DNA of 64,000 nucleotides. Origin: Calothrix anomala FACHB-343. Lineage in GTDB: Bacteria; Cyanobacteriota; Cyanobacteriia; Cyanobacteriales; Nostocaceae. The DNA is taken from NCBI RefSeq assembly GCF_014696435.1, contig NZ_JACJQG010000002.1:136935-200934 (forward strand), read 5' to 3'. Positions 20,329 to 28,642 of the stretch are shown here, piece after piece. The first letter of the stretch is position 1. Each line of letters begins with the position of its first letter. A program made the translations under genes and the position numbers. The notes beneath the pieces were generated by a model. It saw only the letters and a program-made list of their open reading frames with translations, did not search any database and was not told where the DNA came from.

Positions 20329-20855
20329 ATGAGTTAGGTAGCCAAGAAGAAAAAATTCTGCTTGACTAAGATTAATGAAAACAAAGATGGGTATTTTGCT
20401 GACAAAATGCTTGTAATCTAGATTTTTGGCTGACTCATACTTGAGACAACCAAATCTACAAATTTATCAACTTGTGTAAATAAAAAATTCCTATTTAATT
20501 TTTGCCACAACTGTAATTAAGGGAATATTATTTCAAGGCTTACCTAGTTACTAGAGTGACAGCAATCTGTGATCAGCCTAGATTTTATTGCCCAAACTAT
20601 GAAATTATGCCCAAAATTAAATCTGAATTTCTATTTAATGTTATTTACTTTTAAGAAAGTAATATATATCAAAATGTTTCCCCTAAGTAAATAATTTAAA
20701 AATAGTAATCTTAATTTGTAATTATTAATAATGTACAGCATATTTCAGGTAAATGAGATACGCCCTTTGGGGCATGGCAGTGCCAGTGCCCCTACAATCA
20801 ACGATAATCTTTACCTCAGCAACGGCCAATCTGCTGTACTTATAGCTTTTAAATA

Positions 20856-20903
20856 GTGTTTGCGGTACATCAATATATTATGGAGGGCATGGCAGTGCCC
20901 ATT
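20856..20903. repeat. Dispersed GTTTGCGG...GGGCATGGC repeat, copy A
   Basis: GTGTTTGCGGTACATCAATA followed by GGGCATGGCAGTGCCC. Related copies lie at 34337-34419 and 38690-38765. In this copy the right half is replaced by other sequence. Confidence 0.7.
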
Positions 20904-21067
20904 GGTGTCAACTACCGCAAGGAACTTCAGTTCCTTGCTAATAGCCAAAGTCATCTCAAGATGACTAAATGTCCTCACAATCTTGAGTCTACTTCAGTAG
21001 GGGCGGGTTCACAGATATGCTCCAATAATTCACGAATATCTCGCTTAATTCGCCCCTAATTGGGCTA

Positions 21068-21172
21068 TTAGGAGTCGAGTAAAAATAAGTTGAACAATTT
21101 AATATTTGTAGTGCGGGCATCTTGCCCGCGCGAGCAAGATGCTCGCACTACTTATTTTTACTTGATGCCTTA
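21068..21172. mobile_element. MITE-like element, copy 2
   Basis: It is the second 105-bp copy, same orientation, 844 bp from copy 1. The differences are T/A at element position 11 and A/G near the middle. Confidence 0.72.
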
Positions 21173-21242
21173 GTCTTGGAATTAATTCCAAGGCGGGCGA
21201 CAAAGCTAAGATAGAGGCTATTTTTGCTTAAGTTATCAGAAA

Positions 21243-22019
21243 TCACAACCTCGCCGGTTCAGGATGCTTGATTAAGCTGTTATCGATCCAAGACACAATC
21301 TGTTGTGTTTTTTCATCTACTGACAGCGTACTATCAATTTCCAAAACGGGAATATCAAATGTTTGAGCGCAGTTGATAATGTCCTGAAGATAGGGAGCAT
21401 ATTGAGAAAGCAATAGCTGTGCTGCTTCTTGGGACATGAGGTCAAATCGGCTTTCTTCGGTGGGACGATTTTTAATTCTGTGAATTGCGGTTTCGATATT
21501 GATTTGGAAATCAACGATCGCAATTGATCTTTGGGAGAAAATTAGTGTTAATTCCTCTTTGATATCTGCTAGAGCCGGAGTAGTACCTGTAATACCAATT
21601 GACCAAATTTCTTGTAACAATCCCTGATCGAGTAGGAGCAGTTGCTCGTTGTGAGTTTGCGCGATCGCATCAATGCGTTTCAAATTTGCATAAGTTTTGA
21701 TCGCTTTAGAAAAACTTAGCCAGTTAGTTGGTTTGACTTGCGTCGCTAGTGACAGAGATTTGCGCAAAATCTGCCATTGATTTTGGTTTTGGGGAATGAG
21801 TTTCCACAACCTTTGCCAAATTGGTTGTCGCTTCCAATTGCGGAGAATTTCGTCTCCAGCAGCTACAGATACGCCTTGCTGTTTCAATTGTGCAACTACT
21901 TGATGAAACACAGTAGTTTTACCTGCGCCGGGCAGTCCGATAAACTCTAAGACTATGGGAGTCTTAACTGCGCTCTGTGGTAGATGAGTTTTACTGAAAT
22001 TACTTAAAGATGTTGCCAT
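21243..22019 (-). CDS. P-loop kinase-like protein
   Basis: A 258-residue protein with Walker A GLPGAGKTT (about residues 28-36) after the strand PIVLEFI. A middle strand ends in LLLLDQG, and later come LTLIFSQRSIAIVDFQINIETAIHRIKNR and a C-terminal PVLEIDSTLSVDE. The fold resembles nucleoside-monophosphate kinases, dephospho-CoA kinase and shikimate kinase, but I cannot name a substrate. Its start overlaps the last 16 bases of the upstream fusion gene, so the two are translationally coupled. The pair points away from the exopolysaccharide cluster. A role in making or capping a surface glycan is inferred from position. Confidence 0.72.
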   Translation of the reverse strand: MATSLSNFSKTHLPQSAVKTPIVLEFIGLPGAGKTTVFHQVVAQLKQQGVSVAAGDEILRNWKRQPIWQRLWKLIPQNQNQWQILRKSLSLATQVKPTNWLSFSKAIKTYANLKRIDAIAQTHNEQLLLLDQGLLQEIWSIGITGTTPALADIKEELTLIFSQRSIAIVDFQINIETAIHRIKNRPTEESRFDLMSQEAAQLLLSQYAPYLQDIINCAQTFDIPVLEIDSTLSVDEKTQQIVSWIDNSLIKHPEPARL

Positions 22020-23521
22020 ACGGACTGTTTTGCCTGTAATAAAACTTGCTCAAGCGGTTGTGTAGCATCGATGTTGACTACTGTGGTTTGCGGTGGAAAC
22101 TTCAAGGACTTCACCGCATCCACTTTTTGTTTGACAATATCCGTAGGCGTATCTGATTTACGCGCTAAAGCAATCTCTGGGGTAACGTTCAACTTAATTA
22201 CTAAATCTGGGAGTAAAGTATTCACCATTTGTTCGTAATTTTGTAACTCCCATTCTTGGAGAAAGCCGGGGTATGAGGATGACTTACCATTACCATTTGT
22301 GAGTAGGGGGCCATCATTAAAGCCGAGAATTTGAGTTTGGGGATAGCGATCGGAAACGACAATCATTCCCCGTTGTCTAGCTACGGAACAATGCTGCAGC
22401 TTTTGGTGTTTTTCATAAACCAGAGTAATCGCCCATAATGCTTTAGCAATTCTTTTTAAGGGAGATTTCGGCTGGGAAGTTCCCACCAAGTCAGAAGAAC
22501 TTTGTCTTTGACGGGATTGATTTGGCGATCGCACCGGACGTAAAATTTTAGCGGCTCTACTGGCTAACACTAATGGTAGTCGGTACCAAGAGGCAGGGCC
22601 ATCGCCACTTCCTAGATAAACTGGCTGGACATCAAGTTTATGAGAGAAACATTTTCTAATTTCTTTGGTGACAGTAGATTTACCAGAGCCATCTGCACCT
22701 AAAACCGCAATCATTAAACCACCAGTGGTGGGTGTTCTGTGGGCTGCGACTGGAGCTTGGAAAAACTTTCTCAAACTCTTGAAGAAGAGATACTGAATTT
22801 CTAGTTTCCAGCGCAAAACCTTAGAAACTAATGGGTGATAGCGCCGATTTTGCTTTAAAGCGACTTGAATCGCATTCCCGGATTTTAATAATTGCTTGAG
22901 GTTGGATTCGCTATCAATGACATCTAAAACTAACTTAGTCGCCTTGCTACCTAAAAGCTGCTCGCTTAGTTCTTGTACCTTTTGGCGATCGAGTCTTTCT
23001 TTGAGCCAGCGAAATTCCCGGATAAAATCGCCTTTAAAATAGTCTTTACCCAGGAGATTGTTGAGGCGATCGCGAGTTCTCACCTTCAGCGCTGCTCGTA
23101 CCACCAATAAAATTGTTTCAATATTCGGCTCGGCAATATAAATCTGATATTCTTCGCTATAAATTCTTGTGGATAATAATAATTCTTCCCAAGGCAGACG
23201 GTAACCTTTAAGATATTTCTCTCCCAACTCTAAACGATAGTGAAGATGCAGGTGTACCAAGATTCCTGTCTCTTCATCCAGCGCTAAATAATCATCAATA
23301 TCTCTATATCTCCGGCAAGGAATTGCCTCAAAATACTTGAAACCAACTTCATTTAATACTCTCTGTAAATTGTCTTTCTCGTTTTCATCTACTAAAACAT
23401 CTAAATCTGTTTTACCTTCTACAGCTGCATCAACATGCTCGTTACTTTTCCAATGACAGTAGCGAATATTGTTTTGATCTAGGTAGTAGTTAAGCTTTTG
23501 AACAATCTGAAGTGCTGCCAT
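22004..23521 (-). CDS. Nucleotidyltransferase-like domain fused to a thymidylate kinase-like domain
   Basis: A 505-residue protein. Residues about 18-60 carry a minimal nucleotidyltransferase signature (YCHWKSN, then GKTDLDVLVD with the paired Asp residues). Residues 60-250 are helical. From about residue 268 a thymidylate kinase-like P-loop domain starts: MIAVLGADGSGKSTVTKEI (Walker A), VVSDRYPQ (the DRY motif of TMK) and LLPDLVIKLNVTPEIALARK (the TMK strand before the lid). A basic insert (SPNQSRQRQSSSD) lies between. It overlaps the next gene by 16 bp. Proteins of this kind are found in cyanobacterial polysaccharide regions, but the reaction is not known to me. True dTMP kinases are about 210 residues and lack the N-terminal part, so dTMP as substrate is unlikely. 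Confidence 0.78.
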   Translation of the reverse strand: MAALQIVQKLNYYLDQNNIRYCHWKSNEHVDAAVEGKTDLDVLVDENEKDNLQRVLNEVGFKYFEAIPCRRYRDIDDYLALDEETGILVHLHLHYRLELGEKYLKGYRLPWEELLLSTRIYSEEYQIYIAEPNIETILLVVRAALKVRTRDRLNNLLGKDYFKGDFIREFRWLKERLDRQKVQELSEQLLGSKATKLVLDVIDSESNLKQLLKSGNAIQVALKQNRRYHPLVSKVLRWKLEIQYLFFKSLRKFFQAPVAAHRTPTTGGLMIAVLGADGSGKSTVTKEIRKCFSHKLDVQPVYLGSGDGPASWYRLPLVLASRAAKILRPVRSPNQSRQRQSSSDLVGTSQPKSPLKRIAKALWAITLVYEKHQKLQHCSVARQRGMIVVSDRYPQTQILGFNDGPLLTNGNGKSSSYPGFLQEWELQNYEQMVNTLLPDLVIKLNVTPEIALARKSDTPTDIVKQKVDAVKSLKFPPQTTVVNIDATQPLEQVLLQAKQSVWQHL

Positions 23522-24865
23522 TATTTCATCTGCTCCTTATTAAATTCCCCTGAATTTACTCTGTTTTGTATATGTGTTATTGCTTACCCGTGCAAGTCAC
23601 CGTAAATAGACTGCAATGAGGACTCTGTTAGCAGTTTTACTTGAATTGCCGCCTATTCTCAACTCTAAATCAAGAATCTTTGAAAAGTTTTTACAGAAAA
23701 ATTATGTATAACCATTGTTCTTACTTGTTTGCGCACCCAAAAACAAAAAATTCAATGAGCGATCGCTATATCTGTATATGTGCTGATTTCGGTAAGTTAC
23801 TGGCTAACTACGCAAAATTACTATGTCGTTAATTTTATCGGTTTCTTTTCTACTGCTTTCACACTCTAGATAGATGAAATCGATTTACTCCTATCCTTTG
23901 AGATCCAGTGAAAGCCCAGAATTGAAATTCCAAAATACTTTGAAATTAAACAACTTTTTTGATGCGTTTTTGTTTGCTCAGTAAATTCTCCTACACTGCA
24001 CTAATAGCATATCAATATAATTTTGGCAATTACTCATCAGCTACTTTCACTGCCTATATCCTTATTTACCCTAGTTGATGAAAATTAGCAGCAAGTTGTC
24101 AAAACATGACAAAAACCGATCTAGAGATTTTATGGATAACAAACCGATAAAGGAGAATTTCTGGTAACTTAGAATCTTCATCTGTCCAAAATTTGATGTT
24201 GACCGCGTTCTTGATGAAGTAGAGATAAAGTCCGCTCTTGTAATTAAGCGTAATTCTTTACAGAAAATTAATATAACCTATTGCCAAATTAGGGTTTATA
24301 CTGTCCATTTTTTTTCTATTACTGGGCTTCACGGAAATTTTGCAATCATACAGTGTTCATTTAACATTTACTTCAAATAATTATCCGTAGATCCGATATA
24401 CTGAGGTTAAGCAAGATTTAACCTAATAGCCAGCATTCGTTAACCTTTATTTAACTTAATGCTAAAACATCTGGTGAGATTTATGTTGGTTCCCGTATTT
24501 TTTGTATTCAGCATTACTCTTACCATTGGCAACAACACAGTCTTGTAACCCCTATTAATAAAGTGTCGGCAATTTCAGGAGGCGAAGTGGGTTTATCTGA
24601 GTGCATTTACCAAGTTTGTCAATCCAGGATTAAGTCATCAATTGAGGATATAGGTGCTTCTTGTGATCCGAAGATGATTCCTCTGCAACTTAAATAAGTA
24701 AGTGGCATGATTCAGGCAAGTTCAGACGCCCAGCATCCCAATTTGTAAAAAAGATCCAAAAGCGCGATCGCCAACTGGTAAAAATGCTAACAAATCTCTG
24801 CATTTGCCAGATGACCCGCTTCATTATTCTTGCTTAACAATCCATCATTCAATTCAGTAAAAACC
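23522..24865. other. 1.3-kb divergent regulatory region before the exopolysaccharide cluster
   Basis: No convincing gene is seen; the 63-codon TTG frame at 23641-23832 has no family features. It holds promoters for both directions. Pho-box-like repeats and a perfect inverted repeat at 24360-24457 are listed separately. The transcript leader toward 24866 could be long. Confidence 0.55.
24360..24457 (+). promoter_or_regulatory. Candidate Pho-box cluster
   Basis: The cyanobacterial SphR/PhoB consensus is 8-bp direct repeats of PyTTAAPyPyT or A, three bases apart. Here GTTAACCT-TTA-TTTAACTT lies at 24439-24457 and TTTAACAT-TTA-CTTCAAAT at 24360-24378. A perfect single half-site TTTAACCT at 24417 is part of the inverted repeat AGGTTAA/TTAACCT (24404-24424). 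No promoter was located precisely, so binding is a prediction. Confidence 0.4.
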
Positions 24866-26038
24866 ATGAAAATAGCTGTCATAGGTGCAAAAGGTCTTCC
24901 TCCCAAACAAGGTGGTATTGAACATTACTGCGCAGAAGTATATCCACGCATAGTTGCCAAGGGTCATTCTGTTGATTTGTTTGCTCGTTCCTCAACTACA
25001 GATTCATCTCCCTTCTCAGAATACGACTATGAGGGCGTGCGCGTAATTTCATTACCTTGTCCAAGCGGTAAAGGGTTAGATGCTTTCTTTAGTTCCATGT
25101 TGGGAGCCATGATGTCTGTTGGCAACCGCTATGACATCGTACATTTTCATGCGTTAGGCCCATCTTTATTTACTTGGATACCAAAGCTTTCCTTATCTAC
25201 TAAAGTTGTCGTTACCTGTCAGGGATTAGATTGGCAACGCAATAAATGGGGCAAGTTATCTAGCAACTTAATTCTGCAAGGAGAGAAAGCTGCTGTCCGT
25301 TTTGCTGATGGACTGATTGTCGTTTCCGAAGAATTACGTTCTTACTTCCGCCAAACCTACGGTAAGCAATCTGTATATATTCCCAACGCCGCAGCAACTT
25401 ACGGCGCATCCGATCCTACCTTTGCTTATGGCAAGTCTTTAGGCTTAACCGCAGGGCGCTATGTTTTATTCTTGGGCAGACTAGTTCCAGAAAAATGCCC
25501 CGACTTACTAATTGAAGCATTCAAAAAACTCAAGCCTGCAGGCTGGAAACTGGTATTAGCTGGAGGAGTCAGCGATACCAAAGAATTTACCGCCCAAATG
25601 TTGCAGCAAGTAGCAGATGACCCCGATATCATCTTTGCTGGTGAATTAAGAGGCGCGCGTCTGTGGGAAATCGTCCGTGGATCTGGTTTATTTGCCTTAC
25701 CATCCGACCTAGAAGGTCTACCTTTAGCGATGTTAGAGGCTATGTCACAAGCAATCCCAGTTCTTGCTAGCGATATTCCTCCACATCAACAATTGGTCAG
25801 TACTAATAGAGGGGTAATGTTCCGCGCCGGTAATATTGACTCTTTAGTACAACAAATGGATTGGGCAATTCAGCATCCCCAAGAAATGAAACAGATGGCT
25901 GAGAATGCTCAACGAAACGTGCAAGTTAACTATAGCTGGGAAAAAATTACAGCTGACAATCTGAGCCTTTACGAGAACTTATTAAGTTCTCCCGGTCAAC
26001 GCGCAGGTGGCAAACTCGTGACGACGAAGCTTTCTTAA
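24866..26038 (+). CDS. GT4-family glycosyltransferase, first gene of the exopolysaccharide cluster
   Basis: A 390-residue GT-B glycosyltransferase. It begins MKIAVIGAKGLPPKQGGIEHY, the donor/acceptor loop typical of GT4. The C-terminal half has LFLGRLVPEKCPDLLIEAF and the nucleotide-sugar motif EGLPLAMLE (E-x7-E), followed by PVLASDIPP. It would transfer a sugar from a nucleotide donor to a lipid-linked glycan at the inner face of the plasma membrane. The ATG at 24866 is preferred over an in-frame TTG at 24830, because family members begin with the first beta strand. The next gene starts 30 bp downstream. Confidence 0.9.
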   Translation: MKIAVIGAKGLPPKQGGIEHYCAEVYPRIVAKGHSVDLFARSSTTDSSPFSEYDYEGVRVISLPCPSGKGLDAFFSSMLGAMMSVGNRYDIVHFHALGPSLFTWIPKLSLSTKVVVTCQGLDWQRNKWGKLSSNLILQGEKAAVRFADGLIVVSEELRSYFRQTYGKQSVYIPNAAATYGASDPTFAYGKSLGLTAGRYVLFLGRLVPEKCPDLLIEAFKKLKPAGWKLVLAGGVSDTKEFTAQMLQQVADDPDIIFAGELRGARLWEIVRGSGLFALPSDLEGLPLAMLEAMSQAIPVLASDIPPHQQLVSTNRGVMFRAGNIDSLVQQMDWAIQHPQEMKQMAENAQRNVQVNYSWEKITADNLSLYENLLSSPGQRAGGKLVTTKLS

Positions 26039-26068
26039 AATCACCCACTATAGTCAAGGAATTGAATC

Positions 26069-27295
26069 ATGCATCAGCCAACTCTCACGATTTTCTATCA
26101 ATTTAATCCCTGGAACCCCACCATTGGCGGTATTCAGACTTGCATTCGCTACATTCTCAAGTATGCGCCTAAGGATATCAATATTCGCCTCGTAGGTACT
26201 GGTAATGGCGATCCAAAAATGCCTATAGGTGAATGGCATGAAGCAGAATTATTTGGCAGAAAATTTTTGTTCATGCCTTTGATTGAACTGAAGAATGACA
26301 ACTTTCGTGGTTTAGTGCCCACAACTGTTAAATATACAATGGCACTTTTGGGGCGTGATTTTTCTTCTGACTTTTTGCAATTCCATCGCATAGAAGCATC
26401 ATTAGCTAGCTCTAGCTGGTCTGGTAAGCGGATATTCTACATTCACAATGACATCGACCAGGAAATGAAGGGCACCAACCAAGGTGGCGGTATTCTCTGG
26501 CGGCATATTCCTTGGGCTTATTTTGCACTAGAACGCAGATTAGTCAGAAAGTTTGATCGCATTTTTTCCTGCAACACCAAAGCTGCCAAGCAATATAAAG
26601 AACGCTATCCCTATGTTGCAGATAAAGTATCTTACTTGGTGAATACAGTAGATAGCGATATCTTCTATTCTGTCTCTGCCGAAGAACAAGAACTAGGCAG
26701 AATCAAGCTAACACAAGACTTAGGACTGTCAACAGATACTCGTTTCATCCTGTTTGCTGGTCGTCTGCATCCACAAAAGCAGCCCTTACTCTTAGTCCGC
26801 ACATTCGCAGAACTGAATGAGCCAAATACTCACTTATTGATTGTCGGACAAGGCGAATTAGAAGAAGATGTACGTGCGGAAATTGCTCGGTTAGGTTTAA
26901 CCGATCGCGTAACCATCTTCCCACCACTAGCACAAACAGAGTTAGCGAACTTATATCGAGTTTCTCAGATGTTTGTGTTAACCAGTGCCTATGAAGGTTT
27001 ATGTCGCGCCAGCATTGAAGCATTGGCTTGTGGCACCCCTGTAGTCACCACTCGCGCTGGAGAAACACCCAACTTTTTGAGTGCTGATAGCGGCATTGTG
27101 GTGGACGAACAAACCCCAGAAGCGATCGCCTCTGCCTGGAAACAAGTATTAATCAATCCCAGCAATTATCCTTCAGAAGCATGTGTGCGCGTTGTCAAAC
27201 CCTATGATGCCCGTCATGTTGTTAATGGTATTTATACAGAGTTGCTGGAAAACTGGAAAGATGGACAGGGTGAGTTGTTAAACGCTTACGCATAA
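26069..27295 (+). CDS. GT4-family glycosyltransferase
   Basis: A 408-residue GT-B enzyme. The N-terminal motif is PTIGGIQTCIRYILKY. The C-terminal domain has ILFAGRLHPQKQPLLLVRTF, LLIVGQGELEEDV and YEGLCRASIEALACGTPVV (E-x7-E). It is in the same transcription unit as the preceding glycosyltransferase (30-bp gap). Donor and acceptor cannot be told from the sequence. Confidence 0.9.
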   Translation: MHQPTLTIFYQFNPWNPTIGGIQTCIRYILKYAPKDINIRLVGTGNGDPKMPIGEWHEAELFGRKFLFMPLIELKNDNFRGLVPTTVKYTMALLGRDFSSDFLQFHRIEASLASSSWSGKRIFYIHNDIDQEMKGTNQGGGILWRHIPWAYFALERRLVRKFDRIFSCNTKAAKQYKERYPYVADKVSYLVNTVDSDIFYSVSAEEQELGRIKLTQDLGLSTDTRFILFAGRLHPQKQPLLLVRTFAELNEPNTHLLIVGQGELEEDVRAEIARLGLTDRVTIFPPLAQTELANLYRVSQMFVLTSAYEGLCRASIEALACGTPVVTTRAGETPNFLSADSGIVVDEQTPEAIASAWKQVLINPSNYPSEACVRVVKPYDARHVVNGIYTELLENWKDGQGELLNAYA

Positions 27296-27501
27296 ATCTA
27301 GAGCTAATCTCAGCCTTTTTGACATCGTGGTAGCTTATTCAGTTTCAATAGTTCATCTAGGCTGATATCTGCAAAAAAACGCCACATCAGGGTGCAAACT
27401 TATAAGTCAGGAGTTGACAAAGTTTTTTTACCTCTAGGAGAACTTCAGCCATTGCGCTCATATCTAACAAACCCTTAGTTACTGTCTTGCCGGAAAAATC
27501 A

Positions 27502-28152
27502 ATGCAGATTAACTTTACAGATCTTCCTCATTTTCAACAACGGGTACATCCTTCAGCTAACTCTTCACTCAAGCGATTAATTGATATTGTTGGTGCTTTC
27601 ATTGGTTTAGCGATTACAGCTGTTATTGCTATCCCAATTGCGATCGCCATTAAACTTGATAATCCCGGCCCGGTTTTTTACAGTCAAACTCGCTGTGGCT
27701 TAAACGGCAAAACCTTCCGCATTTGGAAGTTTCGCACTATGAAAGTGAATGCCGACCAAATGAAGCATTTAGTCCAAAATCAGGCTAAAGGTAACATTTT
27801 TAAGAATGACCAAGATCCGCGCATTACCCGTGTTGGCTCGTTTCTCAGACGTACCAGCTTGGACGAGTTACCGCAATTTTGGAATGTTTTGCAAGGTGAT
27901 ATGAGTCTGGTTGGTACCCGTCCGCCCACAATAGATGAAGTAGAAAATTACGAGCCGCATCACTTCCGGCGGTTGTTGGTAAAACCAGGAATCACAGGTG
28001 AATGGCAAGTCAATGGGCGTTCTAAAATAGAAGACTTTGAAGATATAGTCAAGCTAGATCTAGCTTATCAGTCTAAATGGTCTGTAGTTTACGACCTGTT
28101 GTTAATTCTCAAAACGCTGCAAGTAGTATTAAATCGCGATGGAGCTTACTAA
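27502..28152 (+). CDS. Initiating sugar transferase (polyprenyl-phosphate glycosyl-1-phosphate transferase)
   Basis: A 216-residue protein of the bacterial sugar transferase (WcaJ/WbaP/PglC-type catalytic) family. One membrane-inserted helix ([20 protein letters not shown], about residues 24-43) precedes [59 protein letters not shown] and [14 protein letters not shown], all family signatures. It lacks the extra N-terminal membrane domain of long WbaP proteins. It would load the first sugar phosphate onto undecaprenyl phosphate. The ATG at 27502 follows CCGGAAAA and is preferred over the TTG at 27487. Confidence 0.92.
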   Translation: MQINFTDLPHFQQRVHPSANSSLKRLIDIVGAFIGLAITAVIAIPIAIAIKLDNPGPVFYSQTRCGLNGKTFRIWKFRTMKVNADQMKHLVQNQAKGNIFKNDQDPRITRVGSFLRRTSLDELPQFWNVLQGDMSLVGTRPPTIDEVENYEPHHFRRLLVKPGITGEWQVNGRSKIEDFEDIVKLDLAYQSKWSVVYDLLLILKTLQVVLNRDGAY

Positions 28153-28642
28153 TAACTGCAGTTCAGCATCTTTGAGAAACTAAACTACATTATTCATCGT
28201 CGAATAAATATTGCTCAGAGTGCAAATCAGCATTATTTAAATCCACAATATGTCTTTACAAGATTTTGTTTAAAAAGGCAACTCAAATGTTATACACTTT
28301 CCTTAAGTAAGATAGTTACTTGTCCTCAACTGGTCTTCAATACTCAGTTTGGCAAACTGTCAGGTTAGCCAGATACAACCTTCTTGTGGCAAGGCTGATT
28401 GGTTATCAGGGTGAAATCTAAACAATAAATACAATTTGCAGACCTTGCCAAAGATGAGTCATAACTAGTCTAACTGGATCTCATCTGAAGATTGTGAAGA
28501 GGATTAATAAAAATAATTACCAAAACGCCATCGGACATCCAGTCTACTATAAATAATTGGTAGTTAATAGTCATATATCTGTAATATTGAAAAGAGATAA
28601 TCTAGTTAAGTTGGTGAATATAAAACATTGGCAGGTAAATTA
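28153..28642. other. Intergenic region within the exopolysaccharide cluster
   Basis: 490 bp without a gene. AT-rich, with possible promoter sequence before the Wzc-like gene (TAATAT near 28581), but no clear -35. No repeat of note. Confidence 0.4.

Larger units (their letters stand above)
19975..21242. other. 1.3-kb repeat-rich intergenic region
   Basis: No gene is seen. It holds two copies of a 105-bp MITE-like element, a GGGCATGGCAGTGCC-type repeat (two variants, at about 20770 and 20881), small hairpins (GGAACTTCAGTTCC and AGTCATCTCAAGATGACT, 20922-20967) and a GTAGGGGCGGGTT...GCCCCTAATTG repeat at 20997-21060. Confidence 0.7.

Noticed and set aside
23641-23832. 63-codon plus-strand TTG frame
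   Set aside because: No ribosome site, no family pattern, and it lies in a divergent promoter region.
24830-24865. TTG start for the first glycosyltransferase
   Set aside because: The added residues (LNNPSFNSVKT) precede the conserved first strand; ATG 24866 is typical for the family.
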